Shown in pieces: positions 21,628-32,079 of a DNA stretch of 64,000 bases (positions within the stretch are counted from its first letter, which is position 1; every line of letters begins with the position of its first letter). The stretch is taken from the NCBI GenBank assembly GCA_964036045.1, contig OZ038386.1, positions 16,938,329-17,002,328 of the forward strand, in the 5' to 3' direction. Both the position numbers and the translations under genes were made by a program. Below the pieces are notes generated by a model. The model had not been told where the DNA came from. It saw only the letters and a program-made list of their open reading frames with translations, and ran no database searches. The DNA is from Eutreptiella sp. 'Long Island Sound 2002'. Its lineage: Eukaryota; Euglenozoa; Euglenophyceae; Eutreptiales; Eutreptiaceae.

Positions 21628-23608
21628 ATGATGATGTCGGGCCAAGGGTTCGAGCCGCGATCGCCGAATTCTGCGGCCATTCACTCGGAACAAGCCCCCC
21701 CAGATGAGACGCCATCGCCATGTCCGTTGGGGCGATCATCTCCTTCGCCGTCACCGGGCAGCGAGACGCCATCGCCGCCGCCCGTTCATGGTGTGTCGCA
21801 TTCCCCCGCGCCGTCATCGCCGTTGATGCCCTTTCCGCCTTCTTTGTCATCTTCGCCTTCCGGGGTGCCATCATGGGCGCCCTCATCAACGGGCTCGTCT
21901 TCCGTTTCCACCACGGTCTTGGTCGAACAACAAGTGGTGGTAGACGAACAACTACGGGCACTAATCAATCAATTGGGTGATGGAAATGAATTACGCGATG
22001 GGATTCAAGTGGGTGGTGGTTGTTTTACTGGCTACAAGGGTGATGCTGCTAATGATGTTATGGGTCCACCACCAAGTCCCATGTCGCCACTTGGTGTTTC
22101 AGCGGGCCATCATTTTGGGGAGAGCAATGCCATTTTTTTGCCTTCCTCACTTTCACAGGACTCGTTTGTCTCGGGAGCTCCTTCGCCAGTGAGTTCCTTA
22201 CCATCTTTGAGATTTTCAAGTTTTTCTTCGCCTTCGTCGTGTCCATCTTGCTTGGGGATCTCGTCGGCGATGCTCTCTTCACGGACGCACTGCGATCATG
22301 CTCACGATCAACATGGTATGGCGCCTTTGGCGCCGTCATCGCCATCTTCACCAGGTCCTTTACCGTTGCCGAGTTCTCACTTGTCCCCGCCGCCATCGCT
22401 GGTGCGACCGTCGTTGAGTCCTTCGACATTGTGTCCATTGCCATCGACACATTCGCCATCTTCAAGAATTTTGGGTTCCCCACCGCCCTTCAAGACGCCG
22501 ACGCCGTGTGCCCCTTTGTCGCGGGCGCCACATCCCGGGAGTTCATCGCCATCGACTTTGTCTTCGTCGCCAAGTGCTGCGGCGCCATCGCGGGCGCTGC
22601 CTTCTTCGAGCTCCTCGCCGTCCTTGGGGACGCTGCAGCCGTGCGCCTCCTTCTCCCGGGGTTCGCCATCGTCGAGTGCATTTTCACCGTCGTCCTCGCG
22701 TACCTCTTTGTCGACGCCACGTTCTTCGACAACATCGACATCATCACCTTGTGAGGCCCGCGCTGCGGGCCCATTGACGCCGTCCTCGCCTCGACCCCTG
22801 CGGGATTCGACTTGTTTGCCATGTTCGCTGCCGCCTTTGTCATCATCGCCGGTGCCGTGCCTGGGGGCGCCGGCAGCGGATGCCTCCTCGCCATCGAGCT
22901 CTTTGTCGACATTGCCGCCTTTGGCGTCATTGGCGGCTGGCAAACAATCCAGTCCTGCCTCTCCTTCCCCCACCGACAGTGTTTCCATGGTGAACGCGGA
23001 CCAACGCGGTCAGTACAACACCGCCTCAACATTTCAACACGTGATGACTTGTGGTAACTCTAATGCGGACCAATGCGCTCGGTCCACTCATGTGTTTGTC
23101 GAGGATAGCAGCCTTTTACAGGCTGCCCAACGTTTCAGTGACAGCGTGGGCCAATGTGGCCAGTACCACTCAGCAGTTGGTCAGCCTGCCTGTGTGTTAT
23201 GCAAGGCTGCCGCCCAACACCCGGTCTGATTTACGTAGTTTGGAGGCAATTAGTGTGGAGGCGCTGCCCAGGGGCCAATCTGTTTATGAGACATCTGCTA
23301 TCCCTCGGGTCACATCTGGACTGCCGCATGGCGCTGTTTTAGATGCTTGGTTAGATTCTGTAACGAAACAGCCACACGTGTCCATGCAGCAGAGTATTGC
23401 TGTTGCTGGTGTAGAGGAAAGGGACGTTTGCGGCACCCGGCAGCCCGAGGCCTCCGGTCCTGTGACAGCGCTGCCAGGCGCCTCCAACATTTTGCCTGCA
23501 TGCGTCAGAAGTGCTGTTACTGTAATATGGCCTGTGACAGCGCTGCCAGGCCCCTCCGCAATTCAAGGCTTGCCTGCATGCGTCGAAAGTGCTTTCCCTG
23601 TAATACAG
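21628..23608 (+). pseudogene. Ser/Pro-rich gag-like ORF region, copy 1
   Basis: A plus-strand frame of 533 codons (21628-23229) is dominated by Ser and Pro (SPSPSPGSETPSPPP-type runs). The reading then moves to another frame that stays open to about 23620 (VEALPRGQSVYETSAIP, GPVTALPGA repeats). From 22119 to 23608 it duplicates 37169-38658 at a constant offset of 15050 with no indels. It then stops matching abruptly at a GGTAGGTAGGTAGG tract. At 22239-22754 a second plus frame (hydrophobic, 171 codons) and an acidic minus frame are also open; see findings. No known domain. I infer a structural or linker part of a large retroelement polyprotein, because copy 2 leads into such a region. Confidence 0.5.
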
Positions 23609-24182
23609 GTAGGTAGGTAGGTATCTTCGGGAGCTCGGGATGCCTCCTTTGACATTGCAGGAAGAATGTCTTACCAAGGGGACGTCCTGTCCCTCCCACT
23701 GCCCTATGTCAGGTGCCTCTTGAGCCGCTCCCGCATGTGCTTGGGAAGGCATTGTCGCGGCCACCCGGTCCATGTGTCCCAGGTGGGAGGGTGTCCCCAC
23801 ATGTGTCCATGGGTAGGGCCACATGCCCCCTCCTTTGGGCGGCAGCTCTGGGGGCTGCCCAGCCGTGTGGAGTATCTCTCACCACAAGGGGTATTGCTCC
23901 CGCTAGTCTACGGTACGACCGCCCCACCCTTGTGGCTTGAGTTGCGGGGCCACTCTGCTTGGCAGGCGACCCCCTCCTGGACTGTGTACCGGCTCGGCTG
24001 TCACCGGTTGCTTCCATGGCTCCGGGTGACGTTTGCCATGGTCCCCGATGCAGCCTGGCCGGGCTCGGACCAGTGGCCTTGGAGTACCGCTCCTGCCACC
24101 GGCCCGGTGGGTCGGCTGGGTCGCCCCAGTGCGTCCGACCCATGGGGTGTTGGTTCTTTCCTGTCCCTCGGCCGCCCTACGT
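23609..24182. other. No gene seen; GC-rich lead-in to satellite
   Basis: Starts with a short GTAG repeat (23608-23622) at the break point of the 1.49-kb duplication, then GC-rich sequence without a recognised gene. Confidence 0.5.
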
Positions 24183-24500
24183 GTGTGCAGTTTCCTTGGC
24201 CGCTTGGCTCCTGTTCACCGGTGTGCCCGCGCGGTTTGCTGTGTTGCGTCTGCGGTGTCCTGGGCCACTTGGCTCCTGTTCACCGGTGTGCTCGCTCTGT
24301 GTGTTGTGTTGCGTGTGCGGTGTCGTGGGCGACTTGGCTCCCGTTCACCGGTGCGCCCGCTGGGTGTGTCGTGTTGCGTGTGCGGTGTCCTGGACCACTT
24401 GGCCCCTGTTCACCGGTGCGCCCGCTCGGTGTGTTGCTTTGCGTGTGCGGTGTCCTGGGCCACTTGGCTCCTGTTCACCGGTGTGCCCGCTCGGTGTGTT
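24183..24500 (+). repeat. 65-bp satellite, array A (about five diverged units)
   Basis: Units share CTCCTGTTCACCGGTGTG and TGTTGCGTGTGCGGTGTCC with the large arrays at 27 and 32 kb but are more diverged, for example CACTTGGC where the others have CTCCTGGC. The array ends in a 20-base T run (24499-24518) followed by G. Confidence 0.85.
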
Positions 24501-26096
24501 TTTTTTTTTTTTTTTTTAGGGGGGGCGGCTCGGCCGCGGCGTTTTTTGTCCTGTGCGTGGGTGTGGATGTGTGCCAGTGCCGGTGCTGGTGTGGGCCTGG
24601 GCGTCGTGGGGGACGGGGGTTGGGTGGCTGCCGCGCTGGTGGTTCCCTGTATGTGCGCCGGCCCCCAGGCTTCCGGTTTCCAGGGCGTCGGTCCGGGGGG
24701 TGTTGACGGCGGGTGGTTGGCGGCTGTGGTGGCGTGGCGCTTGCGCGGGTGGTCACGGCTCCTGCGTAGCGCCTGGTTGGCGTGGCCGGGCGCGGGCGCG
24801 CGTGTGGGTGTGTTCATGGCGTCGGCTGATGGGCTGGTGGGCAGTATGGGCGTGGCAGGTTTGTGTGGGTGTCGGGTATGTGTGCGCCGAAGGCGCGGTG
24901 GGTTGGGCTGGGGCACTGTGGGCGATGCAGTGGGTGGAAGAGATGTTGGTGAAGCCTACGGGGGGGGGTGCTGTAGGCGTCGAAACGGGTTGGTGTTGTT
25001 GGCGCGGGTGCTTCAGGTGATGCGCCGGGCGGCGACGGGGTTGGTGACGCTGATGGTGTCATAGGTGATGGGGCGGGCGCTGGGGGGGGGGCCTGCGGCT
25101 CCGGTGGTCGCTGTAGGTGGTGCAGTGGGTGGTGGCGTAACTGGTGATGTCGGGGGTAAGGGTGCTGCAGGTGACGTCGATGGTGAGGGCACTGCGGGTG
25201 ATGTCAATGGTGGTGGCGATGTTGATGTGGGTGTTGCAGGTGGTGTGCCGGCTGGTGGCGCCGCTGGTACTGTCCTTGCGTAGGGTGGTGCAGGGGGTGT
25301 TGTGGGTGGTGGTGTCGTCGGTGGTGCCGATGGTGAGGGTGACGCAGGCGATGCACCGGGTGACGGTGAGGCCGGTGTGTGCCGTAGGTGACGCGCTGGG
25401 AACGGGTGGTGGGGGGCTGGAGGGGGGGTTGCCGTTGGTGCAACGGGCGATGGTGGCGTTGGTGCTGCAGGTGGTGGGTCGGGTGCTGGTGTTGTTGGTG
25501 ATGCCGACGGCGGGGGAGGGTGTTGCGGGTGACGGGCGTTTGCGAGGCTGATGGTGCCGGTGGCGAGGGTGTTGCATGTGGTGCAACGGGCGATGGGGAC
25601 GCCGGTGGCGCCGACGGTGGGGAGTGCTGTGGGTGGTGGCGTCGCTGGTGATGCCGATGGCCGTGGGTGTTGTAGGCGTTGTCACGGGTGATGGTGACGT
25701 AAGCGGCGTCCATGGCGGGGGGGGGTGTTGTGGGTGATGCTACGGGTAGTGGCGCCGCTGGCGACTCTCATGACGGTGAGGGCGGCTGTGGTGAGTTCTC
25801 TGACGTGTGTGGCCGGCTGGTGGCGGGTGTGGTCGGGCCGGTGTGGGCTGGGTCGTGGTGGTGGTTGTGGCTGGACTGCTCGGTGGTCGTGGTGTCGGTG
25901 GGCGGCCCTGATGATGGGCCTTGGGTGTGTGGTGGCGGGTGGGCGTGTATGGTGGTGGTGATGGTGTGTCATTGCGGGTGGTGTTGGGTGTGGTACCGTT
26001 GGGCGTGTGGTTTGCGATAACTGAGCACTCACCCCTCCCGGTGGCGCGGGCCCGGTGGTCCGGTAGCCTGTCCGGCAGGCAGTGCGTGCCCGCTGG
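24501..26096. other. G/T-rich low-complexity DNA, no gene
   Basis: From about 25060 to 25980 the plus strand is built of imperfect GGTG/GATG/GTTG runs with strong strand asymmetry (few A or C), giving Val/Gly-rich frames on one strand and His/Thr/Pro-rich frames on the other. I see no domain in any frame. Confidence 0.6.
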
Positions 26097-26520
26097 ATGC
26101 TCACGCGTCCCTCTGGACGGCGGCTGTTCCGTAGCCGGCAGGGGCTGGGTTCACTGCCGGGCGCACACACGTCCCTCCGGACGGCGGCTGTTTCGTAGCC
26201 GGCAGGGGCTGGGTTCACTGCCGGGCGCGCACACGTCCGTCCGGACGGTGGCTGTTTCGTAGCCGGCAGGGGCTGGGTTCACTGCCGGGCGCACACACGC
26301 CCATCCGGACGGCGGCTGTTCTGTAGCCGGCAGGGGCTGGGTTCACTCCCGGGCGCACACATGTCCATCCGAACGGCGGCTGTTTCGTAGCCGGCAGGGG
26401 CTGCGTTCACTGCCGGGCGCACACACGTCCATCCGGACGGCGGCTGTTTCGTAGCCGGCAGGGGCTGGGTACCCTGCCGGGCGCACACACGTCCATCCGG
26501 ACGGCTGCTGTTGCGCTATG
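26097..26520. repeat. 64-bp minisatellite, six to seven units
   Basis: Repeats at a 64-bp spacing (equivalent points 26161, 26225, 26289, 26353, 26417, 26481). Units contain GTAGCCGGCAGGGGCTGGGT and CCGGGCGCACACACGTCC. It is unrelated in sequence to the 65-bp satellite next door. Confidence 0.95.
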
Positions 26521-27002
26521 CGGACTGCGGGTGTTGGACTTGTTCTTGGCGGCTCGTTCGTCGTCGGGCGTGGGTGTTTGCCGTGGTGGTGTCGTGTTTT
26601 GTGCCGTGGTGCGTGCTCCCGTGCGGTGCTGCGTGTGTGCCCTGCTTGGCCTGCGTGTGGCGCGCGCTCCTTGCCCGGGCGTGCTGTTGCGCAGGCGCGG
26701 GGACATACCCTCTCTCTGGCGGGCCCGTTTGGCTCCATGGCGGGCCCTGTTGGCGCCCGGCTGCGGCCCGGTGCGCGGCAGTGGGGTGTGTGTACGTTGG
26801 GGGGGGGGGGGGGGTTTGGTTCCTCTCCCCTCGCCTTCCCCGCCTTGTCCCTCTGTCCCTTTTCGCCGGCCTGCCCTGCCTGCCTACCCTCTTCGTACCC
26901 GCTGGGTTGGCCTTGGCTGGACGGTAGGTCTTGGTGGTCTGACATGGTGTTTCTTTCCTGCAGGGCGGCGTGGGCTGGGTTCGTTTTCGGGGCGGGTTGC
27001 TC
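26521..27002. other. GC-rich spacer, no gene
   Basis: Contains a G run at about 26800-26814. All three plus frames are open here and run on into the satellite; I treat them as non-coding. Confidence 0.5.
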
Positions 27003-28438
27003 GTGTGGTGTGCCGTGCCGCGTGTACGGTGTCCTGGGCCTCCTGGCTCCTGTTCACCGGTGTGCATGCCCTGTGTGTGGTGTTGCGTGTGCGGTGTCCT
27101 GGGCCGCTTGGCTCCTGTTCACCGGTGTGCACGCTCTGTGTGTCGTGTTGTGTGTACGGTGTCCTGGGCCTCCTGGCTCCTGTTCACCGGTGTGCACGCT
27201 CTGTGTGTGGTGTTGCGTGTACGGTGTCCTGGGCCTCCTGGCTCCAGTTCACCGGTGTGCACGCTCGGTCGGTGGTGTTGTGTGTACGGTGTCCTGGGCC
27301 TCCTGGCTCCTGTTCAACGGTGTGCACGCTCTGTGTGTCGTGTTGCGTGTACGGCGTCCTGGGCCTCCTGGCTCCTGTTCACCGGTGTGCACGTTCTGTG
27401 TGTGGTGTTGCGCGTACGGCGTCCTGGACCTCCTGGCCCCTGTTCACCGGTGTGCACTCTCTGTGTGTGGTGTTGCGTGTACGGTGTCCTGGGCCTCCTG
27501 GCTCCTGTTCACCGATGTGCACGCTCTGTGTGTGGTGTTGCGTGTACAGTGTCCTGGGCCTCCTGGCTCCTGTTCACCGGTGTGCACGCTCTGTGTGTGG
27601 TGTTGCGTGTACGGCGTCCTTGGCCTCCTGGCTCCTGTTCATCGGTGTGCACGCTCTGTGTGTGGTGTTGCGTGTACGGCGTCCTTGGCCTCCTGGCTCC
27701 TGTTCACCGGTGTGCACGCTCTGTGTGTGGTGTTGCGTGTACGGTGTCCTGGGCCTCCTGGCTCCTGTTCACCGGTGTGCACGCTCTGTGTGTGGTATTG
27801 CGTGTACGGCGTCCAGGGCCTCCTGGCTCATGTTCACCGGTGTGCACGCTCTGTGTGTGGTGTTGTGTGTGGGTGTCCTGGGCCTCTTGGCTCGTGTTCA
27901 CCGGTGTGCACGCTCTGTGCGTGGTGTTGCGTGTACCGTGTCCTGGGCCTCCTGGCTCCTGTTCACCGGTGTGCACTCTCTGTGTGTGGTGTTGCGTGTA
28001 CGGTGTCCTGGGCCTCCTGGCTCCTGTTCACCGATGTGCACGCTCTGTGTGTGGTGTTGCGTGTACAGTGTCCTGGGCCTCCTGGCTCCTGTTCACCGGT
28101 GTGCACGCTCTGTGTGTGGTGTTGCGTGTACGGCGTCCTTGGCCTCCTGGCTCCTGTTCATCGGTGTGCACGCTCTGTGTGTGGTGTTGCGTGTACGGCG
28201 TCCTGGGCCTCCTGGCTCCTGTTCACCGGTGTGCACGCTCTGTGTGTGGTGTTGCGCGTACGGTGTCCTGGGCCTCCTGGCTCCTGTTCACCGGTGTGCA
28301 CGCTCTGTGTGTGGTATTGCGTGTACGGTGTCCTGGGCCTCCTGTCTCCTGTTCACTGGTGCGCACGCTCTGTGTGTGGTGTTGTGTGTACGGTGTCCTG
28401 GGCCTCCTGGCTCCTGTTCACCGGTGTGCACGCTCTGT
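27003..28438 (+). repeat. 65-bp satellite, array B (about 22 units)
   Basis: Tandem units of 65 bp whose core includes GTGTCCTGGGCCTCCTGGCT and TTCACCGGTGTGCACGCTC. A block of several units starting at 27452 is repeated at 27971 (about eight units later), so the array has higher-order structure. The unit has only 3 A in 65 bases, which removes all stop codons from the plus strand; since 65 is not a multiple of 3, all three plus frames stay open. The array ends exactly where the GTTTGAG-capped repeat begins. Confidence 0.97.
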
Positions 28439-29720
28439 GGTTTGAGGTTTGAGGTTTGATTTTGCGGGTACTAGACGCCTTTCGGCCCCGGGGGGCCACC
28501 TGGTCGGGCCAGGAGATATCCTCCCCACCGGGTCCTAGTGGGGGGCCCTCCAAGACGCACCTCCTGCCTGGTGGCGGAGTCCCCCGGGTTCACAGAGCTC
28601 GGAGCCCCGTCCTTCCCCGGCGTCCCCGTTTCGCCACTCCCCGGTCGGTGCATCAATTCGCAGCCGTGGCTGCGGGCGCTTACCCACTGCGTCGCCCCCC
28701 TAATGCGTGGTCGCCCGGGGCGCCGGCGCCGCCGGGCCCGTGCTACTGGCTTGTCGCCAGTGGGACCCCCTTGGGCTGGCGCGGAGGCTGCCTAGCCTAG
28801 GGGTTGGGGCGTGGCGCTGTGCGCCACTACTGCCTTGGCGGGTGCAGTGTCCCGTCTGTGTGTGCGCGGCGCTCGCGGCCGGTTCGGGGGGGTTCGGGCC
28901 GGTGCCTGGTGTTGTGTCTCCCCTTCTTCCCCCTTCCCGCCCCGCGTGTTCCGCGCTGCGTGTGGCGGGCCGTCCCGTCCGGGTGTCCCTTACCCTCGCT
29001 CGCTGGTACGCCATTCCATGCGGTCTGTGCGTTCCGCGCGCTCGGTCCGGTTGCCCTTCCGGTAGTCCCCGCGTGTCCTTTTCGTGTGTGTGCGCTCGCG
29101 CTCTCGCGCTGTCCGCTCCCCGCTGGGTGGTGTGGCGCGCGCATCTCGCGTGGTCCCGGCACTGGGCGCTGGTAGGGCCGTTCCACGTGGTCTGTGCCCC
29201 TCCGCGTGTCCTGCCCCGGTCCCGTGCTCCGTCTGGCGTGCTTTGGGGGGGGGGGCGGTCCGGTCCCGGTTCCCCCCTACTTGGCTTGGGGTTGTGGGGG
29301 CGGCGGCAGGGCGTCCCCGGGGGGGTGCCTTCGACCGTTGCTTGGGGCGTTTGCGGTCTTGCGCTCCTCCTCCCCCGACTGCCCGTCCACTGGGTGGGCT
29401 GTCGGGGTCCGTGTTGTGGGCGCGGGCGTGCGGTTGTGGGGGCCCCGCTCTGTTCCCGTGGGGGGGGAGAGAGGTGTCGACATGGTGTCCAGGCGTCGGT
29501 CCGCCGGATTCCCATGACGAGCCGGATGCGCACGGAGCTTCGCCCTGCGGGTTGCGAGGGGGGGTTGGGGTGACCGTGGCTGGAGTGGTGCACCAATGTT
29601 CCGGTTCATGGCCCAGCAGAGCACCCCTACTGCAGGCTTACACTTAGCACAGGGGGAGGGGGTTGCGGGCGCGTTTGTTCTGTGACCCGGGTGCCAGTGT
29701 ATCTCAGAAGGCAGCCGCCC

Positions 29721-29769
29721 TGGAGGTAGCGCACCCCGCGCGCGCCGCGAAGGAGCTGGTTCGAACCCC
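29721..29769 (+). other. tRNA-like A and B boxes
   Basis: TGGAGGTAGCG (29721-29731) fits the RNA polymerase III A box, and GGTTCGAACCCC (29758-29769) fits the B box exactly. The arms do not form a complete cloverleaf, so this is a tRNA-derived sequence (for example a SINE head) rather than a tRNA gene. A perfect 9-bp hairpin follows at 29772-29793. Confidence 0.35.
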
Positions 29770-29771
29770 GT

Positions 29772-29793
29772 GATCGGTGGTCTCCCACCGATC
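29772..29793. repeat. Perfect hairpin, 9-bp stem
   Basis: GATCGGTGG, loop TCTC, CCACCGATC. It lies directly behind the B-box-like sequence. Confidence 0.8.
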
Positions 29794-30004
29794 CCTTCGA
29801 ATACCGGACGAGGCCTCCCGTCGACCTGTTCGAGTACAGGTGACGGTGCGCACTGCTGCAGGGGTGGGTGGCTCCCATGTGTTTTGTTTTTCCAGGCTGG
29901 GGGGTAAAACGAACGAGACCTCCACCCGATCCACCGGTATTGGTGGTGGCGCGAGCTGCTGGAGGGGGGGGGTGGTTCCCACGTCGCCAACTAGAGAGCT
30001 CTAC

Positions 30005-30095
30005 GTGCAGGGATCCCAGGAGCACCAACGCCTGGGATCGAACGCCCGCACTGGACGATTGAAGACCGACGCTCTCACTACTGGGCCGCGGGAGT
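30005..30095 (-). other. tRNA-like sequence on minus strand
   Basis: On the minus strand TAGTGAGAGCG (30080-30070) resembles an A box and CGTTCGATCCC (30044-30034) a B box. The anticodon arm does not close and no matched acceptor stem was found. A perfect 9-bp inverted repeat (GATCCCAGG at 30012-30020, CCTGGGATC at 30031-30039) overlaps the T-arm side. Confidence 0.3.
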
Positions 30096-30237
30096 CTCTT
30101 ACGCGACTTAGGGGTGCCGTCGGCTATGAATCCAGTCCCGAGGGTGGGGCTGTGCGTTGTGAAGCGTGTTGCACGTGCCGGGAGGCCCCAGTCTACGTGT
30201 ACGGGGCCGGGACAGGGGGGGAGGGGGCTGGGTGGGG

Positions 30238-30410
30238 TGCGGCACCGTTGGGTCGCCGACTGACGTGCACAGGGGTAAGAGGCGGACAGTAGCACCGCCG
30301 GATCGCCGACTGACGTGCACGGGGGCAGGAGGCGGACAGAGGCACCGCCGGATCGCGGACTGACGTGCAGGGTGGAAGAGGAGGGACCGCCGCACCGTCG
30401 GATCGCCGGC
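30238..30410. repeat. About 50-bp tandem repeat, 3-4 units
   Basis: Units share GGCACCG, GGATCGC and GACTGACGTGCA, within the copy-1-specific part of the GC-rich repeat. Confidence 0.75.
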
Positions 30411-30705
30411 CGCCGCGCCCTAGAGCTGGGGATGTCCCGCCGGGTTGCCGATCTGCCCGTTGGGAGGGAGAACAGGGGAAGACAGGCCACCACGGCCTGT
30501 GCTTGCGTTTGTACACCCCTTCCCCGTGGGATGCCCCAAGGTTGACACGCCATCTCTGAGGCGACAGGGCACTGCCTAGCGGTGTAAGCTCCAGCTGACA
30601 GGGGCGGGCTGGGGGGGGGGGGGGGGGCGTGCGCCGTTTCCTCCGGCTGTGCGGCCGGGGCGGGGCCTGTAGGGCGGGGGGTCGCTCTGCCTCTTTCCGT
30701 CCCTC

Positions 30706-30957
30706 TGCCTTCCCTGGGCAGGCAACAAAGCGGGCGTCACTGGCGTTGTGCTGTCCATGGGGGGCGTGGCCCCCCATACCACTCCGGTTCGTGTTCACCC
30801 GGCTTCTCTGGGTACGATCTGTGCGACGTCCCGGTGCGCAGGCGTGGGCCCGCTTGTTCTTCGCGGCCCCCATGTGAGCCGGCGGCTGGAGCGGGGGGGC
30901 GGGTCACACTCCGGCTCCCCTCTCGGGTGGGGGGGGGCCATCCCCCCTGCCTCGGGG
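30706..30957. repeat. GC-rich module, copy 1 of 3
   Basis: Starts TTCCCTGGGCAGGCAACAAA and ends near CATCCCCCCTGCCTC. It recurs at 31840-32080 and, more diverged, at 49403-49650. It contains CATACCACTCCGGTTCG in all three. Confidence 0.8.
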
Positions 30958-31837
30958 GGTGGGGGCCGGGGCCCCCGCGGCTGGCGGGCTGGTGGGGGGG
31001 CGGGGGGGGGGGGGGGGAGGGGGTGTCGCGCCGCGGCCTCCCTGCTCTTGTTCCGGGCGGCGGCCTGCGGTACTCCTTTCTGGCTCTCTCCGTGTCGCTG
31101 GCGCGCTCCCTTCCGGCGCGCGCGTGCGGTCGGGGCTGAAGTGCCGCCCCAGGGTGGGGGGGGGTGAGGGGCGGCCCGTGGACCGCTCCCCTGGGGGCCC
31201 CAGCTGACCTGCGAACTCCCCCTCTGTCACCTCGTAGTGGGCTGTGGTTACGGGAGGGTCATGTGGGGCGCGGCCTCCTTCGTGTTCCGTTGTGCGCGTT
31301 GCTCCGGCACGCCGGTGTGGGTTCGCGGGGGCAGGTCCGGCCGCCGTTGCCCTTACCGCGTCGCCGTTCCTCCTGAGGGTGGGGGCGCCCCCCCGGCCCT
31401 TGGGGGGCGGAGGGCCGCGCCTGTGGCTCCCCAGCTGGGGTGGGTGCGGGGGGGGGGGGTGGGGGGGCCGCCCCCCCGCCCGCTCTCGGGCCTGTGTGGG
31501 AGGGGGGGGGGGGAGTGGGGGGGGGCCTTTGGTCCCCTGGCGATGCCTCCTGTCGGCCAAGGGGGGGGGGGGGCGGCTTGGCAGTCCTGGCCCCGGGGGC
31601 CAGCCATCGGCCAGGGGGTCGCGCCCTTCCCCCGCCCCCCTCTACCGAGAACCGGATTCTCGCGCAGGCCCTCTTTGGGGCCCCTCATCCCCCGGCCGTT
31701 GTCGCGCGGCGCTGGCCGGCCGGGGGTGGCCGTGAGGGTTAGCGGTCAGTGGTTAGCGGTTAGCGGGCTGCGGGGCAGCAGGTTTCCCCCCGCGCTTGTT
31801 GTCTCCGCACTCCCTCCCGCGGGAGGTGGCGCGCCGC

Positions 31838-32079
31838 TTTCCCTGGGCAGGCAACAAAGCGGGCGTCAGTGGCGTCGTGCTGTCCATGGGGGGCGTGGCC
31901 TCCCATACCACTCCGGTTCGCGCCCACCCGGCTTCTCTGGGCACGATCTGCGCGGCGTCCCGGTGCGCAGGCGTGGGCCCACTTGTTCTTCGCGGCCCCC
32001 ATTTGAGCCGGCGGCTGGGGCGGGGGGGCGGGTCACACTCCGGCTCCCCTCTCGGGCGGGGGGGGTCCATCCCCCCTGC
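31838..32079. repeat. GC-rich module, copy 2 of 3, joined to satellite
   Basis: Near-identical to 30706-30957, but cut at CCCCCCTGCCTC, where the 65-bp satellite array C begins in mid-module. Confidence 0.8.

Larger units (their letters stand above)
28439..31837 (+). repeat. GC-rich GTTTGAG-capped repeat, copy 1
   Basis: Begins with GTTTGAG heptamers, then GATTTTGCGGGTACTAGACG. The first ~800 bases match 48390-49200 at a constant offset of 19957 (checked at 28464, 28742 and 28800). Copy 1 then carries about 1.3 kb not seen in copy 2 (29320-30600), with tRNA-like and hairpin sequences, before rejoining similar sequence (module at 30706-30957, and 31740-31830 like 50880-50960). Long G and C runs are frequent. 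I see no protein domain in any frame. It is likely a mobile or segmentally copied repeat of unknown class. Confidence 0.6.

Noticed and set aside
25059-25713. His/Thr/Pro-rich minus ORFs
   Set aside because: Product of the GGTG/GATG low-complexity plus strand.
26518-28459. Overlapping plus-strand ORFs of 644, 642 and 491 codons
   Set aside because: Same satellite artefact, array B.
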